Below are positions 8,121 to 16,991 of a stretch of 64,000 bases of DNA, piece after piece. The notes beneath the pieces are model-generated. The model ran no database searches. It was not told the DNA's origin and saw only the letters and a list, made by a program, of their open reading frames with translations. Each line of letters opens with the position of its first letter. The stretch's first letter is position 1. The DNA is from Bacillus_CJ salitolerans (GTDB lineage: Bacteria > Bacillota > Bacilli > Bacillales > SA4): contig NZ_JBHUEM010000046.1 of the NCBI RefSeq assembly GCF_042680805.1, forward strand, positions 62,001 through 126,000, written 5' to 3'. Both the position numbers and the translations under genes were made by a program.

Positions 8121-8225
8121 CCGCCAAGTAAAATGACACAGCTTGTGCTCAAATAAATGACACACTTAATTGGAAATTTTTTTAATACAAAATGTGATCC
8201 CACGACGTTATTTTCTAAAAACACA

Positions 8226-8350
8226 AAAAGAGCCTATCTAACAAGTAATGTATAAAAACTTGCATAATTTAGGCTCTATAAACTATTTCTTTGTGTAGTT
8301 AAAGCACCCTTTAGTTGAACAAGACGATAACTAATTTATAGTTATCGTCT
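8226..8350. terminator. Two stem-loops in an intergenic stretch
   Basis: The first (8226-8276) pairs AGAGCCTA with TAGGCTCT at its ends. The second (8322-8350) is a perfect hairpin AGACGATAACTA / TAGTTATCGTCT with a 5-base loop, then ATTT. It is preceded by TTAGTTGAACA, like the repeat left arm. The stretch 8121-8403 contains no gene I can support. Confidence 0.5.
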
Positions 8351-8403
8351 ATTTGGTATTTCCTACTGAATAGTATCGTTTTACTACGAAGAAATGACTT
8401 TGT

Positions 8404-8413
8404 NNNNNNNNNN
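8404..8413. other. Assembly gap (10 N)
   Basis: Second run of ten Ns. It interrupts DNA whose right side is the C-terminal part of a YobA-like lipoprotein gene. Confidence 0.95.
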
Positions 8414-8561
8414 TTTAAAATTCACTGAAGCTACTGTATTTGAAGGTAAAAAACTAAATGAATTAGTTATTGGTGACACGGTTAAAACTTGGTACGGCAG
8501 TCAACCACTGGATAGTAACCCTATGCAAGCATCAGCTTCAAAAATTTCATTCGTTGAGTAA
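8414..8561 (+). pseudogene. YobA/DUF3221-like lipoprotein C-terminus, cut by gap
   Basis: Reads KFTEATVFEGKKLNELVIGD, then TVKTWYGSQPLDSNPMQASA and a stop. This is the OB-like C-terminal half of a DUF3221-type lipoprotein. It fits the N-terminal fragment at 6879-7018; either the piece between the two gaps is misplaced or there are two near-identical copies. The intact lipoprotein at 59188 has a similar domain. Confidence 0.6.
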
Positions 8562-8617
8562 GATTTTATTACGAACTGGTGCGAGAGTGCTGAACAGCAG
8601 ACACTATTCTGCTAACG
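8549..8617 (+). repeat. Lipoprotein gene end plus repeat module, copy 2
   Basis: Duplicate of 7030-7098. It continues into CTGCTAACGGGAAAGGTTTG, TTGAAGAAG and a T-rich stretch, a variant cassette repeat reaching to about 8665. Confidence 0.75.
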
Positions 8618-8724
8618 GGAAAGGTTTGTTGAAGAAGTAGATCACTCTTTTTTATTGGAGTAGGATAAGCAGATTTAGAGGTTTTTATAATGTTCAGTTA
8701 TATATTTATGATGGGGGAGATAGT

Positions 8725-9291
8725 ATGAATTATATTTACCACATGGTTCCAAAGAATATGAAGGGTTCGGAGCTGCATCCATTGAATGAACTTAAAAATG
8801 AATATCCTGAACTCTTTGAAAGATATATTCAAAAATACTTTGATCATCCTGAGAGACCAAAACTTCTAGAGAAGAAAATACCTAAATTGGATTGCTTATG
8901 GAATGATGTATTGCACTTTTTACCAATACACCCCTACCACGTTTATAAAGCTATCACTGACTTAGGAATAAAAACTAAAAAGGAACAACAGTTTTACAAA
9001 GTACCTATAGATAAACTGCAGTCAAATAAAACTGCTATATATCTTTATTCAAAAGAAAAATATGACGGCCCATCTGCTGATATTGATATGAGTGAGATTA
9101 AAATTTTAAATACTGACGAGTATAAAGAACTAATAGAATTACCAAGAGATACTATAGAATATTATAGAGTTGAGAACGAGAAAGGAAATAGATTTGGACT
9201 ATTTCCTTATATCCCACATATTCTAAGCCTTGGAAAAGTTAATGTAGAGGATGTTGAAGTTATAACATGGAATGAAAATCAGAACAAATAA
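8725..9291 (+). CDS. Hypothetical protein, 188 aa
   Basis: Starts MNYIYHMVPKNMKGSELHPL after GGGGGAGATAGT. It is soluble, with a central FLPIHPYHVYKAI stretch and DTIEYYRVENEKGNRFGLFP. It resembles group-specific proteins seen only in Bacillus relatives, but I cannot name a family. No signal peptide or membrane segment. Single gene between repeats. Confidence 0.65.
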   Translation: MNYIYHMVPKNMKGSELHPLNELKNEYPELFERYIQKYFDHPERPKLLEKKIPKLDCLWNDVLHFLPIHPYHVYKAITDLGIKTKKEQQFYKVPIDKLQSNKTAIYLYSKEKYDGPSADIDMSEIKILNTDEYKELIELPRDTIEYYRVENEKGNRFGLFPYIPHILSLGKVNVEDVEVITWNENQNK

Positions 9292-9330
9292 TTTCATTAT
9301 TAAACCAGCATATAGAATCTCGTTTCATAT

Positions 9331-9453
9331 TGCGTTAAAGGGTGCGATGATCCAAGAAGGATTATCGCCTATTTATGTTGAAGGTATTAAACAAACGGGA
9401 AAGGTTTGTTGAATAACAGATCTATTTAGTGCATAATCCATGAAGGATTATGC
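9331..9453 (+). repeat. Cassette repeat followed by an extra hairpin
   Basis: GCGTTAAAGGGTGCGATGAT, hairpin GCGATGATCC/GGATTATCGC, TTATGTTGAAGG, then AACGGGAAAGGTTTGTTGAATAA (split here at 9397-9416). It is followed by hairpin GCATAATCC/GGATTATGC at 9431-9453. From here to 9597 I see nothing else. Confidence 0.75.
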
Positions 9454-9597
9454 TTCTTTTATCGAATACTATCACAAGATAACAAGGAAGTTAATAAGAA
9501 GAAATGGTGTGATTTTCTTGAGGAGATTTATTTAGCAGTTTTTGTTACCTGAGTTTAGTTTGAAAAATAAAGTAGTTTCATAAATAAGGGGGAATTA

Positions 9598-9773
9598 TGA
9601 ATGGGGATTTTATAAGGGTATAACCTTATTTATATTCTTGTAGGTTTTCTATATTATTTTTCGTGATTGAGTTAGCTGTCCGTCGTGGCATTGATAATTC
9701 AGAAACAAATGAAATAATTAAAAAACTAATCAGAGAGAAAGATAGAGAAGATAGTAAAAAGAACAAGAATTGA
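9598..9773 (+). pseudogene. Small membrane protein remnant
   Basis: The end reads FFVIELAVRRGIDNSETNEI, then IKKLIREKDREDSKKNKN and a stop, a layout common in tiny Bacillus membrane proteins. The N-terminal half is interrupted by stops in the same frame. A GTG at 9663 could still start a 36-residue product. Confidence 0.35.
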
Positions 9774-9810
9774 ATAATAAACTAGGCTGATTGTAAAAAT
9801 GGGAATCGCT

Positions 9811-9844
9811 CATTGCGTTAACGGGGGCAAGAGTAGAATAAGGA
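9811..9844 (+). repeat. Partial cassette repeat
   Basis: CATTGCGTTAACGGGGGCAA followed by GAGTAGAATAAGG matches the left arm and first core; no right half is visible. Confidence 0.6.
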
Positions 9845-9900
9845 TACGAGCTACAAATAGAGTAGAGATGCTTCTGGCAAAAAAAAACGAAGAAAGAGAA

Positions 9901-10077
9901 TCACTCTTCCTTCTTACTGAATTGAAGATAATCAAGTTTATTTGAAATATCTTTTAGAACAACATTTCGCTCTCTTTGAGCTCTAATAAGGCTAACAGCA
10001 AACCAAATTGCAAATATAAGACCTGCTAAGTATAGAATAATCATTAATAAAAACGGGATTATAGCTAATGCCTCCAA
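9901..10077 (-). CDS. Small membrane protein, the only antisense cassette gene
   Basis: 58 residues on the - strand: MEALAIIPFLLMIILYLAGL, then IFAIWFAVSLIRAQRERN and a charged tail NKLDYLQFSKKEE. TTG start at 10077, preceded by GGAGGTACTAC, a strong ribosome binding site. It has the same hydrophobic-helix-plus-charged-tail plan as other cassette peptides but runs against the array direction. Confidence 0.6.
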   Translation of the reverse strand: MEALAIIPFLLMIILYLAGLIFAIWFAVSLIRAQRERNVVLKDISNKLDYLQFSKKEE

Positions 10078-10220
10078 CGTAGTACCTCCATTTATGTAAG
10101 TTACTAGAATTATAACACATTCCTTTGTAAGGTGATTTTACTGAGTACAAATGAAGTGATCTGTAGTTACATTTAACTCTTATCGCACTATTTAGTACAT
10201 CCCTACAAGGATAACGGTTC

Positions 10221-10256
10221 TACTTCAACTATAGGGAGCAATAATGTAATAAGAAG
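10221..10256 (+). repeat. Partial cassette repeat
   Basis: TACTTCAACTATAGGGAGCA followed by ATAATGTAATAAGAAG has the CTTCAAC left arm and first core. The stretch between 10078 and 10313 holds no gene. Confidence 0.6.
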
Positions 10257-10313
10257 TTGTTATTTCAAAAGTTGCACTGAGTTACGATTTTCTTCTAAAA
10301 AGGGAGTGATAAA

Positions 10314-10669
10314 ATGCTTTTAGAAATAAAGGACTATGATGCTTCTGGTTTTTTAGAAATAGAAGAACTTCACAGTTTGAGGTATGAGGGGGATATAGAG
10401 TTTAATTTCTTCTTAACCCCCTATCAATAGGAACTAAGCAAAATGAAGCTAGTAATTTATTTTCGATTTTAATAATGACTCCCCATGCAAATCAAGATAG
10501 TCCAATTGATAAAGGTAATAAACGTTTCGTGGTAAAATATGGTGATGATTGGAAGACTATCTATAATTCACTATCTGAGTTGGTAAAAGGTTGTAGTGCT
10601 GATACTTGGGAAGAATCAGTGATAAGGTTAAGAAATCACTTTAGTTGGGAGTATGAGGGTATTCGATAA
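10314..10669 (+). pseudogene. Imm8-like immunity protein, frameshifted
   Basis: The first part starts MLLEIKDYDASGFLEIEELH and runs to about 10420, where a one-base shift is needed to continue as NPLSIGTKQNEASNLFSILI and then MTPHANQDSPIDKGNKRF. The C-terminal VKGCSADTWEESVIRLRNHF-SWEYE matches the Imm8 signature (G.sW.E...L...F.WEYE). Imm8 proteins neutralise polymorphic toxins. No cognate toxin is seen nearby. The second half alone (from 10475) could be made but lacks the front of the fold. Confidence 0.55.
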
Positions 10670-10675
10670 GGTGTT

Positions 10676-10755
10676 TTTTATTGAACTATAGGGAGCTATT
10701 CTTCAACAAGGAGAATAGCTTTCTTAATTGAGGTAATGAGCCAATAGATTTGTAA
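10676..10755 (+). repeat. Cassette repeat
   Basis: TTATTGAACTATAGGGAGCT, hairpin AGCTATTCTTC...GGAGAATAGCT with T-rich tail, AATTGAGGTAATGAGCCAAT and AGATTTGTAACGA. Confidence 0.75.
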
Positions 10756-10809
10756 CGAAAAAGGACACATTTCGTCTATATAAGGAAGATGGTTAAGGGA
10801 GATTTTTTT

Positions 10810-11463
10810 ATGAAAAAAATGAGTTTGGTCTTATCTTTGTTTCTTTTATCATTTGGATTATTTGGTTGCCAGGAAAATAGTGAAGTAAAGGTAGATAATT
10901 CACAAGTTAACACCGAAAGATTGGAAAAAATTTCTATTGATTCAACGGAAAGCAATTCCGAAACACTAGTTATCAATGCTACAGAAACAATTGAAATGAT
11001 TAACGAAGCGATAGAAAATGCTGAAAAACAATTAGGTATTATCAATATGGCAGACCCTGAATTTAAAATTGAAATTGGGGAGGAAACATATTTCCTTTGG
11101 ATTGATGAAAAGTCTGGAACCATTATGAATATAGAGGATACACATACTATTTACTCTTTATCTGTTAGTTCGGTTAATCAAATTAACGAAATCATCTCAT
11201 ATAATTATTTGAACATTAGAGAAACTGCTTGGAACTTCTTAAAAGAAAAAGGTTGGAGTGATAGTGCCAAGGGAGAGTGGAAAAGTGCAACAGTCACTAA
11301 AATCATAGTTAGTGAAGAATATGAGTTGTTAGATAAGAGTTATGATGGTAAAGAGGTATTCTCTGTTCAATTTGAAGATAAAGAAAATGTTGTAGCAAGT
11401 ACACCAATAATATTGGTTGATTCTGATACAAACAAAGTTATTGGGTATATACCAGGAGAATAA
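10810..11463 (+). CDS. Lipoprotein, unknown
   Basis: 217 residues; signal peptide with lipobox (LSFGLFGCQE, cysteine near residue 20), then a low-complexity linker (SIDSTESNSETL) and a folded domain ending in DSDTNKVIGYIPGE. Predicted to be anchored on the outer face of the membrane. The ATG at 10810 is chosen because AAGGGAG sits upstream and the MKKMSLVL start suits a signal peptide. No family recognised. Confidence 0.75.
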   Translation: MKKMSLVLSLFLLSFGLFGCQENSEVKVDNSQVNTERLEKISIDSTESNSETLVINATETIEMINEAIENAEKQLGIINMADPEFKIEIGEETYFLWIDEKSGTIMNIEDTHTIYSLSVSSVNQINEIISYNYLNIRETAWNFLKEKGWSDSAKGEWKSATVTKIIVSEEYELLDKSYDGKEVFSVQFEDKENVVASTPIILVDSDTNKVIGYIPGE

Positions 11464-11470
11464 CATTTAC

Positions 11471-11503
11471 TTATTAAACTACCGGGTACAAGAGTTCAAT
11501 AAA
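11471..11503 (+). repeat. Partial cassette repeat
   Basis: TTATTAAACTACCGGGTACA followed by AGAGTTCAATAAA has the left arm and first core only. Confidence 0.6.
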
Positions 11504-11507
11504 GGGT

Positions 11508-11863
11508 GTGATTATTACGGACAAGAAATTAATCGAGATATATGCTAATTGGCAAGATAAACTTGATGTAGACGAATGGTATTTTAGTAATGCATTTGAA
11601 GCACTTTCAGAGGATATGTCCTCTGAAAGTGCTTTTAACTATATTTCAGAAGTTATATATATGATTTTAAATTTGATGAGGATTTTTTATTTTGGGAGAC
11701 ACTTTATTTTTTAATCGACTTATATAGAATTGCGGAAACCACTGAAATACATCCAATACTTGAAAAGAATTCGTCTGCTTTGAGAGAGCATATACAAAAA
11801 TATAAGGATTCATATTCTACTCCATTTCAAGAATTGCAAAGAATTCTTAGGGCTAATAGATAG
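11508..11863 (+). pseudogene. Hypothetical protein, frameshifted
   Basis: GTG start after AAAGGGTG. The frame reads IITDKKLIEIYANWQDKLDV and continues to about 11680, where the original frame shifts; the tail then reads DLYRIAETTEIHPILEKNSS and ends at 11863 with QRILRANR. The joined protein would be about 117 residues. Family unknown. Within it, GCACTTTCAGAGGATATG-TCCTCTGAAAGTGC is a perfect inverted repeat that could be a hairpin. Confidence 0.5.
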
Positions 11864-11869
11864 TTCAAC

Positions 11870-11969
11870 TTATTCAACAAACGGGGGCGAGAAATGAAAT
11901 AGAAGAGGCACTGATCTATGAAGGATTAGTACCACTTTTTGTTGAAGTAGTGAGCAGGATTGTTTAAGA
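11870..11969 (+). repeat. Cassette repeat, near-consensus left arm
   Basis: Starts TTATTCAACAAACGGGGGCG and ends GAGCAGGATTGTTTAAGAA, with hairpin GCACTGATC...GGATTAGTACC and T5. The left arm is the best match to the consensus in the window. Confidence 0.85.
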
Positions 11970-11995
11970 AGATATTGAAAGGTGGAGGTACACTG

Positions 11996-12514
11996 TTGGA
12001 ATTATGGGATGTGTATGATATAAATCGAGGTAAAACCAATCGTACATGGGTTCGAGGAATAGAGCTTGAACCTGGGGATTTCCATTTAGTTATTCATGTA
12101 TGTATTTTTAATTCAAACGGGGAAATGCTCATTCAACAAAGGCAGTCCTTCAAAGAGGGTTGGCCTAATCTGTGGGATCTCACTGCAGGAGGGAGTGCCA
12201 CAGTTGGGGATACAAGTCAAACTGCTGCGCAAAGGGAATTGTATGAAGAGATTGGTTTGAAAGTAGACTTTCAGAATATACGACCTCACTTAACAATTAA
12301 CTTTCAAAATGGATTTGATGACATTTATTTAATCCAAGAAGATGTGCAATTAGATATGCTTACTTTACAGTATGAAGAGGTTCAAAGTGTTAAATGGGCA
12401 AGCAAGGAAGAAATTTTGACGATGATCAAAAATGAAGAATTTCTCCCATACTACGAAAGTCTTATCCACTTACTATTTGATTGCCGAAACAAGCGTGGAA
12501 CTATTCAAAGGTAA
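11996..12514 (+). CDS. Nudix hydrolase, IPP-isomerase-like subgroup
   Basis: 172 residues from a TTG start preceded by GGTGGAGGTACAC. The Nudix box is GSATVGD...REL-YEEIGL with Asp in place of the usual first Glu. The layout (WDVYDINR, HLVIHVCIFN, QRQSFKEGWPNLWDLTAGG) resembles YfcD/Idi-like Nudix proteins, which hydrolyse or isomerise nucleoside- or prenyl-diphosphate compounds. Substrate unknown. Another Nudix gene follows 91 bp later. Confidence 0.8.
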   Translation: MELWDVYDINRGKTNRTWVRGIELEPGDFHLVIHVCIFNSNGEMLIQQRQSFKEGWPNLWDLTAGGSATVGDTSQTAAQRELYEEIGLKVDFQNIRPHLTINFQNGFDDIYLIQEDVQLDMLTLQYEEVQSVKWASKEEILTMIKNEEFLPYYESLIHLLFDCRNKRGTIQR

Positions 12515-12519
12515 AAGAA

Positions 12520-12569
12520 TTAAATAAACAACATGAGGGCGACGTTCCGCCCTCCGTTGAGTAATGACC
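12520..12569 (+). repeat. Degenerate cassette repeat / hairpin
   Basis: AACATGAGGGCGACGTTCCG then CCCTCCGTTGAGTAA; GAGGGCG and CGCCCTC form a hairpin. It is much shorter than other copies. Confidence 0.5.
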
Positions 12570-12605
12570 AATAAAATTCGAGTTGAGTAAAAAGGGGATT
12601 GTATT

Positions 12606-12992
12606 ATGAAAGAATGGTGCGGCTCAGCTGCAATTTGCATAAATGGAAATGAGATACTCATGGTAAGGGAAAATGGTAGTGATAAATGGGCTATTCCCTC
12701 TGGTGGAATGGAGAAGGGTGAAACTCCTGAACAATGTTGTCTAAGGGAAATGAAAGAAGAGACAGGCTATGACGTAAGAATTGTTGAGAAATTATTTGTT
12801 AAAGAGACTGTTATAAAGGGGATAGATGTAAAAACATATTATTTTATTGTAGAAAAAAATGGTGAGAGTGAAGGCATAAATGATCCGGACAATACTATTG
12901 TTGAAACGAGATGGTTGTCTGCTCCAGAATTGAAGAATATGCCCCAAGCATATCCTGAAGATTTAGAAAGACTTCTATCTTTATTAAGCTAA
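12606..12992 (+). CDS. Nudix hydrolase
   Basis: 128 residues with a canonical Nudix box (GGMEKGE...REMKEETGY, about residues 37-59) and the WLSAPELKNMP helix start late in the fold. Nudix enzymes cleave nucleoside diphosphates linked to another moiety, using Mg2+ held by the REXXEE glutamates, all present here. ATG after AAAAGGGG. Specific substrate not predictable. Confidence 0.85.
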   Translation: MKEWCGSAAICINGNEILMVRENGSDKWAIPSGGMEKGETPEQCCLREMKEETGYDVRIVEKLFVKETVIKGIDVKTYYFIVEKNGESEGINDPDNTIVETRWLSAPELKNMPQAYPEDLERLLSLLS

Positions 12993-13055
12993 AGGATGCG
13001 AATGTTGAATAATGTCATCGCCTTTGTTTATTCTGTTCAAGAGGCAACCTTTGTG
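12983..13055 (+). repeat. Cassette repeat whose core is inverted at 26577
   Basis: TTATTAAGCTAAAGGATGCG, then AATGTTGAATAATGTCATCG and CCTTTGTTTATTCTGTTCAA. The 51 bp at 13001-13051 are the reverse complement of 26577-26627 with one or two differences. Both precede copies of the same lipoprotein gene. Confidence 0.75.
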
Positions 13056-13088
13056 TAATTAATAGTCTTATTTATTGGGAGGTAGTAT

Positions 13089-13544
13089 ATGAGCAAAATA
13101 TTTTTTATATTAGCAGTTGTCTTGGGACTAACAATTGTTGGTTGCTCAAAAGGTGAAATGCTAGATTCAAATCCTCCAAGTGTTTATCTGCAAATAGATC
13201 AGGAAAAATATCTAACCAAATTAGGAACTTATTGTTGGAAAAACAAATGCGCTGATGTAAAAGCTCCTCCAACTGAGCGGTTAAAAGGAAAGGAACCTAT
13301 TGTAGTTACTCCTGGGGAGGTAATTTCATTGCTCATGGATTATGAGCCAAAGCCAAACGAGGTTTATTTTGCACAATACATCGATGTAGAAAGAAAAGAA
13401 GTCCAACTTAAAGACAATCGTTTCAATGCACCTATACATAAAGGGGTTTATTATTATTCATACCGAGTAGCCTGGATGGATGAAGAAGATAAACATTTAT
13501 CTCACGGAGATGCATCTTATGATTTCGTTATAGAAGTGAAATAA
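13089..13544 (+). CDS. Lipoprotein, paralogue of the gene at 26698
   Basis: 151 residues; signal peptide with lipobox (LTIVGCSKG, cysteine near residue 19), then a small beta-rich domain (NPPSVYLQIDQEKYLTKLGT, YCWKNKCADVKA with two cysteines, and HGDASYDFVIEVK at the end). The paralogue at 26698 lacks about eight residues (the KGKEPIVV segment). The two share upstream and downstream DNA into the flanking repeats. Family unknown. Confidence 0.8.
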   Translation: MSKIFFILAVVLGLTIVGCSKGEMLDSNPPSVYLQIDQEKYLTKLGTYCWKNKCADVKAPPTERLKGKEPIVVTPGEVISLLMDYEPKPNEVYFAQYIDVERKEVQLKDNRFNAPIHKGVYYYSYRVAWMDEEDKHLSHGDASYDFVIEVK

Positions 13545-13545
13545 C

Positions 13546-13643
13546 CCTCTTCAACAAACGGGGGCAATTTTTTAATAGTGCCAGGGACTAATTTAGCAGG
13601 ATTAGTCCCTGTTCTTATTGAAGTATTGGGCAGCATTCCTGTA
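13546..13643 (+). repeat. Cassette repeat interrupted by an IS110-family element
   Basis: CCTCTTCAACAAACGGGGGC, hairpin CAGGGACTAAT...ATTAGTCCCTG, TTATTGAAGTATTGGGCAGC, then ATT; here the expected GTTGAATAA end is missing and transposon DNA begins. The left 35 bp match the copy at 27131. Confidence 0.75.
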
Positions 13644-15290
13644 ATGATTAAAAATGGCATTTGAACAAAAAAATAACCTCTTGGTATGATATAGTGTCCG
13701 AAGCTGGCCAGCGAAAGGACAAATTATATATACCAGGAGGCCTTCATAATGAATTATAACCAAAATAATAAGATTGCTCAAATTACTTCTCAAACACTAA
13801 TTATTGGTGTTGATATTGCGAAATTCAAGCACGTAGCACGTGCTCAAGACTTCAGAGGTATGGAGTTTGGTAAACCTCTATACTTTGAAAATGCGAAAGC
13901 TAGTTTTGATACATTTGTTGAATGGATTAGAGAGATTCAGGATCAACAAAACATGATTAATGTAATCATCGGTGTTGAACCTACGGGACACTACTGGCAT
14001 AATTTAGCTTATTATCTTAAAGAAACTAATCTTAAGCTTGTGGTTGTCAATCCTAAGCATGTCAAGAAGACAAAGGAATTAGATGATAATTCCCCAACTA
14101 AGAATGATGTGAAAGATGCAAAGGTCATTGCTCAATTAGTGAAAGACGGAAGATACGCTGAACCTAATACTTCCAGAAGGAATATATGCCGATCTCAGAA
14201 TCGCTAGAAAAATACGCGATCAATTCAATTATCCGTTGATCTACAAGCAGTACAAGGACAGGTTCACAATTGGATTGATCGATATTTTCCGATTCTTAAC
14301 AGTTTTCAAGGATTGGGAAGGGCTATCAGCTCTTCAAATATTAAAGCTAAATCTACTACCACATGAGTTAGTTCAACTCCCTGATCAAGAGTTATTAGCT
14401 CATATTAGAAAAGCTGTGAAACGTGCAGTGGGCATAAGTAGAATAAAAGAATTAAAGAAGGCAGCCAGTGTTTCCATTGGAATCCGTGAGGGTTCAGATT
14501 TGGCCAAATTAGAGTTAAGCACGTTGTTAGATAAGTATGAACTCATTACTAAAAAGTTTGAACAACTAGAGGTTAAAAGGGACGAGCTATTAGAACAAAT
14601 ACCAGGAGTACACCAAATGCTAGCGATTACCGGTATAGGAAAAGATACGATAGCTGCGTCCTTTTGCGGAGGTTGGAGATCTACGTTACTATTCACACCC
14701 TCGTCAAATTATTAAACTTGCAGGATTAAGCTTGATGGAGCACACTTCAGGCAAACATAAGGGGCAAACAAGAATTACAAATCAGAGTTGTTATGCCCCT
14801 TGTAGCTAAGAATTCTGCTTTTAAAGCCTTGCATGAATACTATACAAAACGACCTGACAATTCATTGAAAAAGATGCAGTCACTAATAGCTTTATGTAAT
14901 AAATTGATACGAGTTTTATTTGCAATAGGCAAGAAGCAGTTTGTGTTTAGTGAAGACAGAATGTTGAAGGATATTCCTCATATGGCTGAATTGCCAAAGG
15001 TAGCATAGTTTTCTCGGTAACTACGTAAAGAACATGGTTTATAAGTAGAGTATTTCAACAATTAATAGACATTTGAAGCATGGATTAGTCAGTAAATCAA
15101 CTAAAATACGGACATAGATCCTGTCGGGCAGCATAACTGACATCTACCTCTGGAAAGGTTGGACGAAGGAATTTTGGAGCATAGACTCTGTGAGATATGG
15201 GAGGGTTGACCACCATGAGAAATGTAGACATCCACCAGTGCGACCATACTTTAACTAATTATCCACTTTTTGGATAGGGGTGGTTTAGGT
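13644..15290 (+). mobile_element. IS110-family element, decayed
   Basis: Transposase remnants on the + strand with noncoding DNA on both sides. The longer 3' noncoding part (15009-15290) is GC-richer than the surroundings and rich in short inverted stretches. IS110-family elements carry a bridge RNA in a noncoding end; this is the likely place for it in an IS1111-like layout. Ends are approximate because the family lacks typical terminal repeats. Confidence 0.6.
13749..15008 (+). pseudogene. IS110-family transposase, frameshifted
   Basis: Three consecutive pieces: 13749-14207 (DEDD-type N-terminal domain, GVDIAKFKHVARAQDF, GVEPTGHYWHN, NDVKDAKVIAQL), 14236-14715 (coiled coil and GIGKDTIAASFCGG) and 14793-15008 (C-terminal end). 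Together they make a roughly 410-residue IS110-type recombinase. Shifts near 14180 and 14690 break it. Catalytic D, E and D residues of the DEDD fold are visible in the first piece. Confidence 0.8.
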
Positions 15291-15537
15291 AGCTACAGTC
15301 TTTTTTGCTTCTAAACTCCAAAATTTAACTGAAATACAACTTTATTCCATGTTATCAATGTCTATTAAAAATGGAAGACTATGAAATCATGAGAAAAAAC
15401 GAGAAATCGAGAGATTTACCTTTATATATAGAGGGAGTTTAGTTGAAAAAATGATTGTCATTAAATCCGAGGTGTACTCAATACAAAGTTTATTATCTGT
15501 CGATTGATAGAGAGATATGTCAGAGGAGATATGTTAA

Positions 15538-16125
15538 ATGATAGGATTGTATATTTTATGCTTAATTTTAATGTGCTTTATGGTGGAGTTTATGTTTATT
15601 CGTATGCATTTTAAAAAAGCGGGTTATAATCATGGGCTAAAAAGAGATGTTATGATTGTACTTGGTTATCCCGCAAAAAAGGATGGAAGCATGTCTCCAA
15701 TTTTGCGAGAACGGGTCAATAAAGCAGCAGTTCTCTATCACGCTGGAATTGCTGAAGTAGTTATTTGTTCGGGTGCATCTGTCACAAATAATCATGTTGA
15801 GGCAGATGTCATGGCACGAGCCTTAGTGGAGTTAGGAGTGGATGGTAGCCAAATCATACGAGAAACGAAAGCAAGGGGCACTTATGAAAATTTGGTAAAA
15901 TCCCGCGAAATCATGCACGAGAGAGGATTGAAAAAAGCGGTTATAGTCACCTCACCCTGGCACTTGCGAAAAGCCAGTTCATATGCGTTTCGGTTAGGAA
16001 TAGAACATACCTTGGAAAATTCTAAAGTGCCAAAAGAATTCATCATAGGAGTAGGAATCATTTACGTTTACGTATACATACAGATGTTCATAATTTATTT
16101 ACGTTTTCATAAAGTAAGACAATGA
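15538..16125 (+). CDS. YdcF-like (DUF218) protein
   Basis: 195 residues: an N-terminal membrane helix (LYILCLILMCFMVEFMF), then the DUF218 core (VMIVLGYPAKKDGSMSPILR, VICSGASV, ETKARGTYENLVKS, VIVTSPWHLRKAS) and a C-terminal hydrophobic segment. DUF218 proteins are associated with envelope or vancomycin-related functions, mostly uncharacterised. AGAGGAGATATGTTAA precedes the ATG. It lies between two IS110 relics. Confidence 0.75.
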   Translation: MIGLYILCLILMCFMVEFMFIRMHFKKAGYNHGLKRDVMIVLGYPAKKDGSMSPILRERVNKAAVLYHAGIAEVVICSGASVTNNHVEADVMARALVELGVDGSQIIRETKARGTYENLVKSREIMHERGLKKAVIVTSPWHLRKASSYAFRLGIEHTLENSKVPKEFIIGVGIIYVYVYIQMFIIYLRFHKVRQ

Positions 16126-16224
16126 ACCCTACTACATTAAAAAGGATGAAAATGTCTCTGTTTTATTCAAGAATAGATATAACAGTATGGGTGATTCTTC
16201 AACTACTATAAAAAATAAATTATG

Positions 16225-16991
16225 TAAGGAAGGAAAAAAGGCAATACTTAAGAAGACGCAGCTATTCATTTTTTTTAGGAGAGCGCCTGATTCATAGTCT
16301 ATTAGAAAGCAAATCTTGAGACTGGATCAAGATGCTTCTGTATCTGTTTCTGTTTCTGTCAATGAAATGGTATATCCTACGCTTTCGAGTCGTCGTATAT
16401 AGCTAGCTCTTATTAACCCATGACGAAGGAGTTTAGCAATCCACTCAGCATCATTTACATCCGTTTTCCTTCCAGGAACAGCCTTAATGTGTTGTGCATT
16501 TACTACAAAAAATTCAATTCCCTCACTTTCTAGTAAATTTACGATTGGTTTCCAGTAAACACTGGTGCTCTCCATAGCAACATGAGTACAATTGTGTTCC
16601 TTAATCCAGTCTAGTAGTTTCAACAAAAATACTGTTTTCGTCGAAAATGTTTGAATCTCCTTTCCTTCTGGTGTAAGAATACATGCGGTAATAGAATCTT
16701 TATGAACGTCCATCCCACATGCTTGTTCAATGATTACATCCATTGTAATCTTCCTTTCTACGACAAATTATGGAGGCTGGTGCAACAACCAGAACAGGAT
16801 TAATCTACTATGAGTGCTTCCGCAAGGGAGCAACAGTCAGTGGTGCACCGTGGATGAAGGAGTCAGACTAAAGGATGGGCTCTAACGCACCATAGTGTAT
16901 CGACCTTCCTCTCCCAGCCGTAGAACAAGTAATGACAGATCCAGAACATTTTCCTTCTCTGTGGTGCAGCGCCGATCTTGCGATGCATGGG
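16225..16991 (-). mobile_element. Internally deleted IS110-family element
   Basis: On the - strand, a short transposase frame is flanked by a left-end noncoding region (about 16744-16991, with CACCGTGGATGAAGGAGTCA-type structured sequence) and a right end (16225-16326, AAGAAGACGCAGCT...AGCGCC hairpin). The same right end recurs alone at 26462-26573. In the IS110 group the left noncoding end encodes the bridge RNA, so a bridge-RNA remnant may be present. Confidence 0.6.
16327..16743 (-). pseudogene. IS110-family transposase with internal deletion
   Basis: The N-terminal DEDD half is clear (GMDVHKDSITACILTPEGKE, VAMESTSVYWKPI, KTDVNDAEWIAKLLRHGL). After RASYI the protein jumps to RRLESVGYTISLTETETDT, which is the normal C-terminal tail of these transposases. 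About 270 central residues are missing while the frame stays open. Probably inactive, but both ends of the element may remain. Confidence 0.75.
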
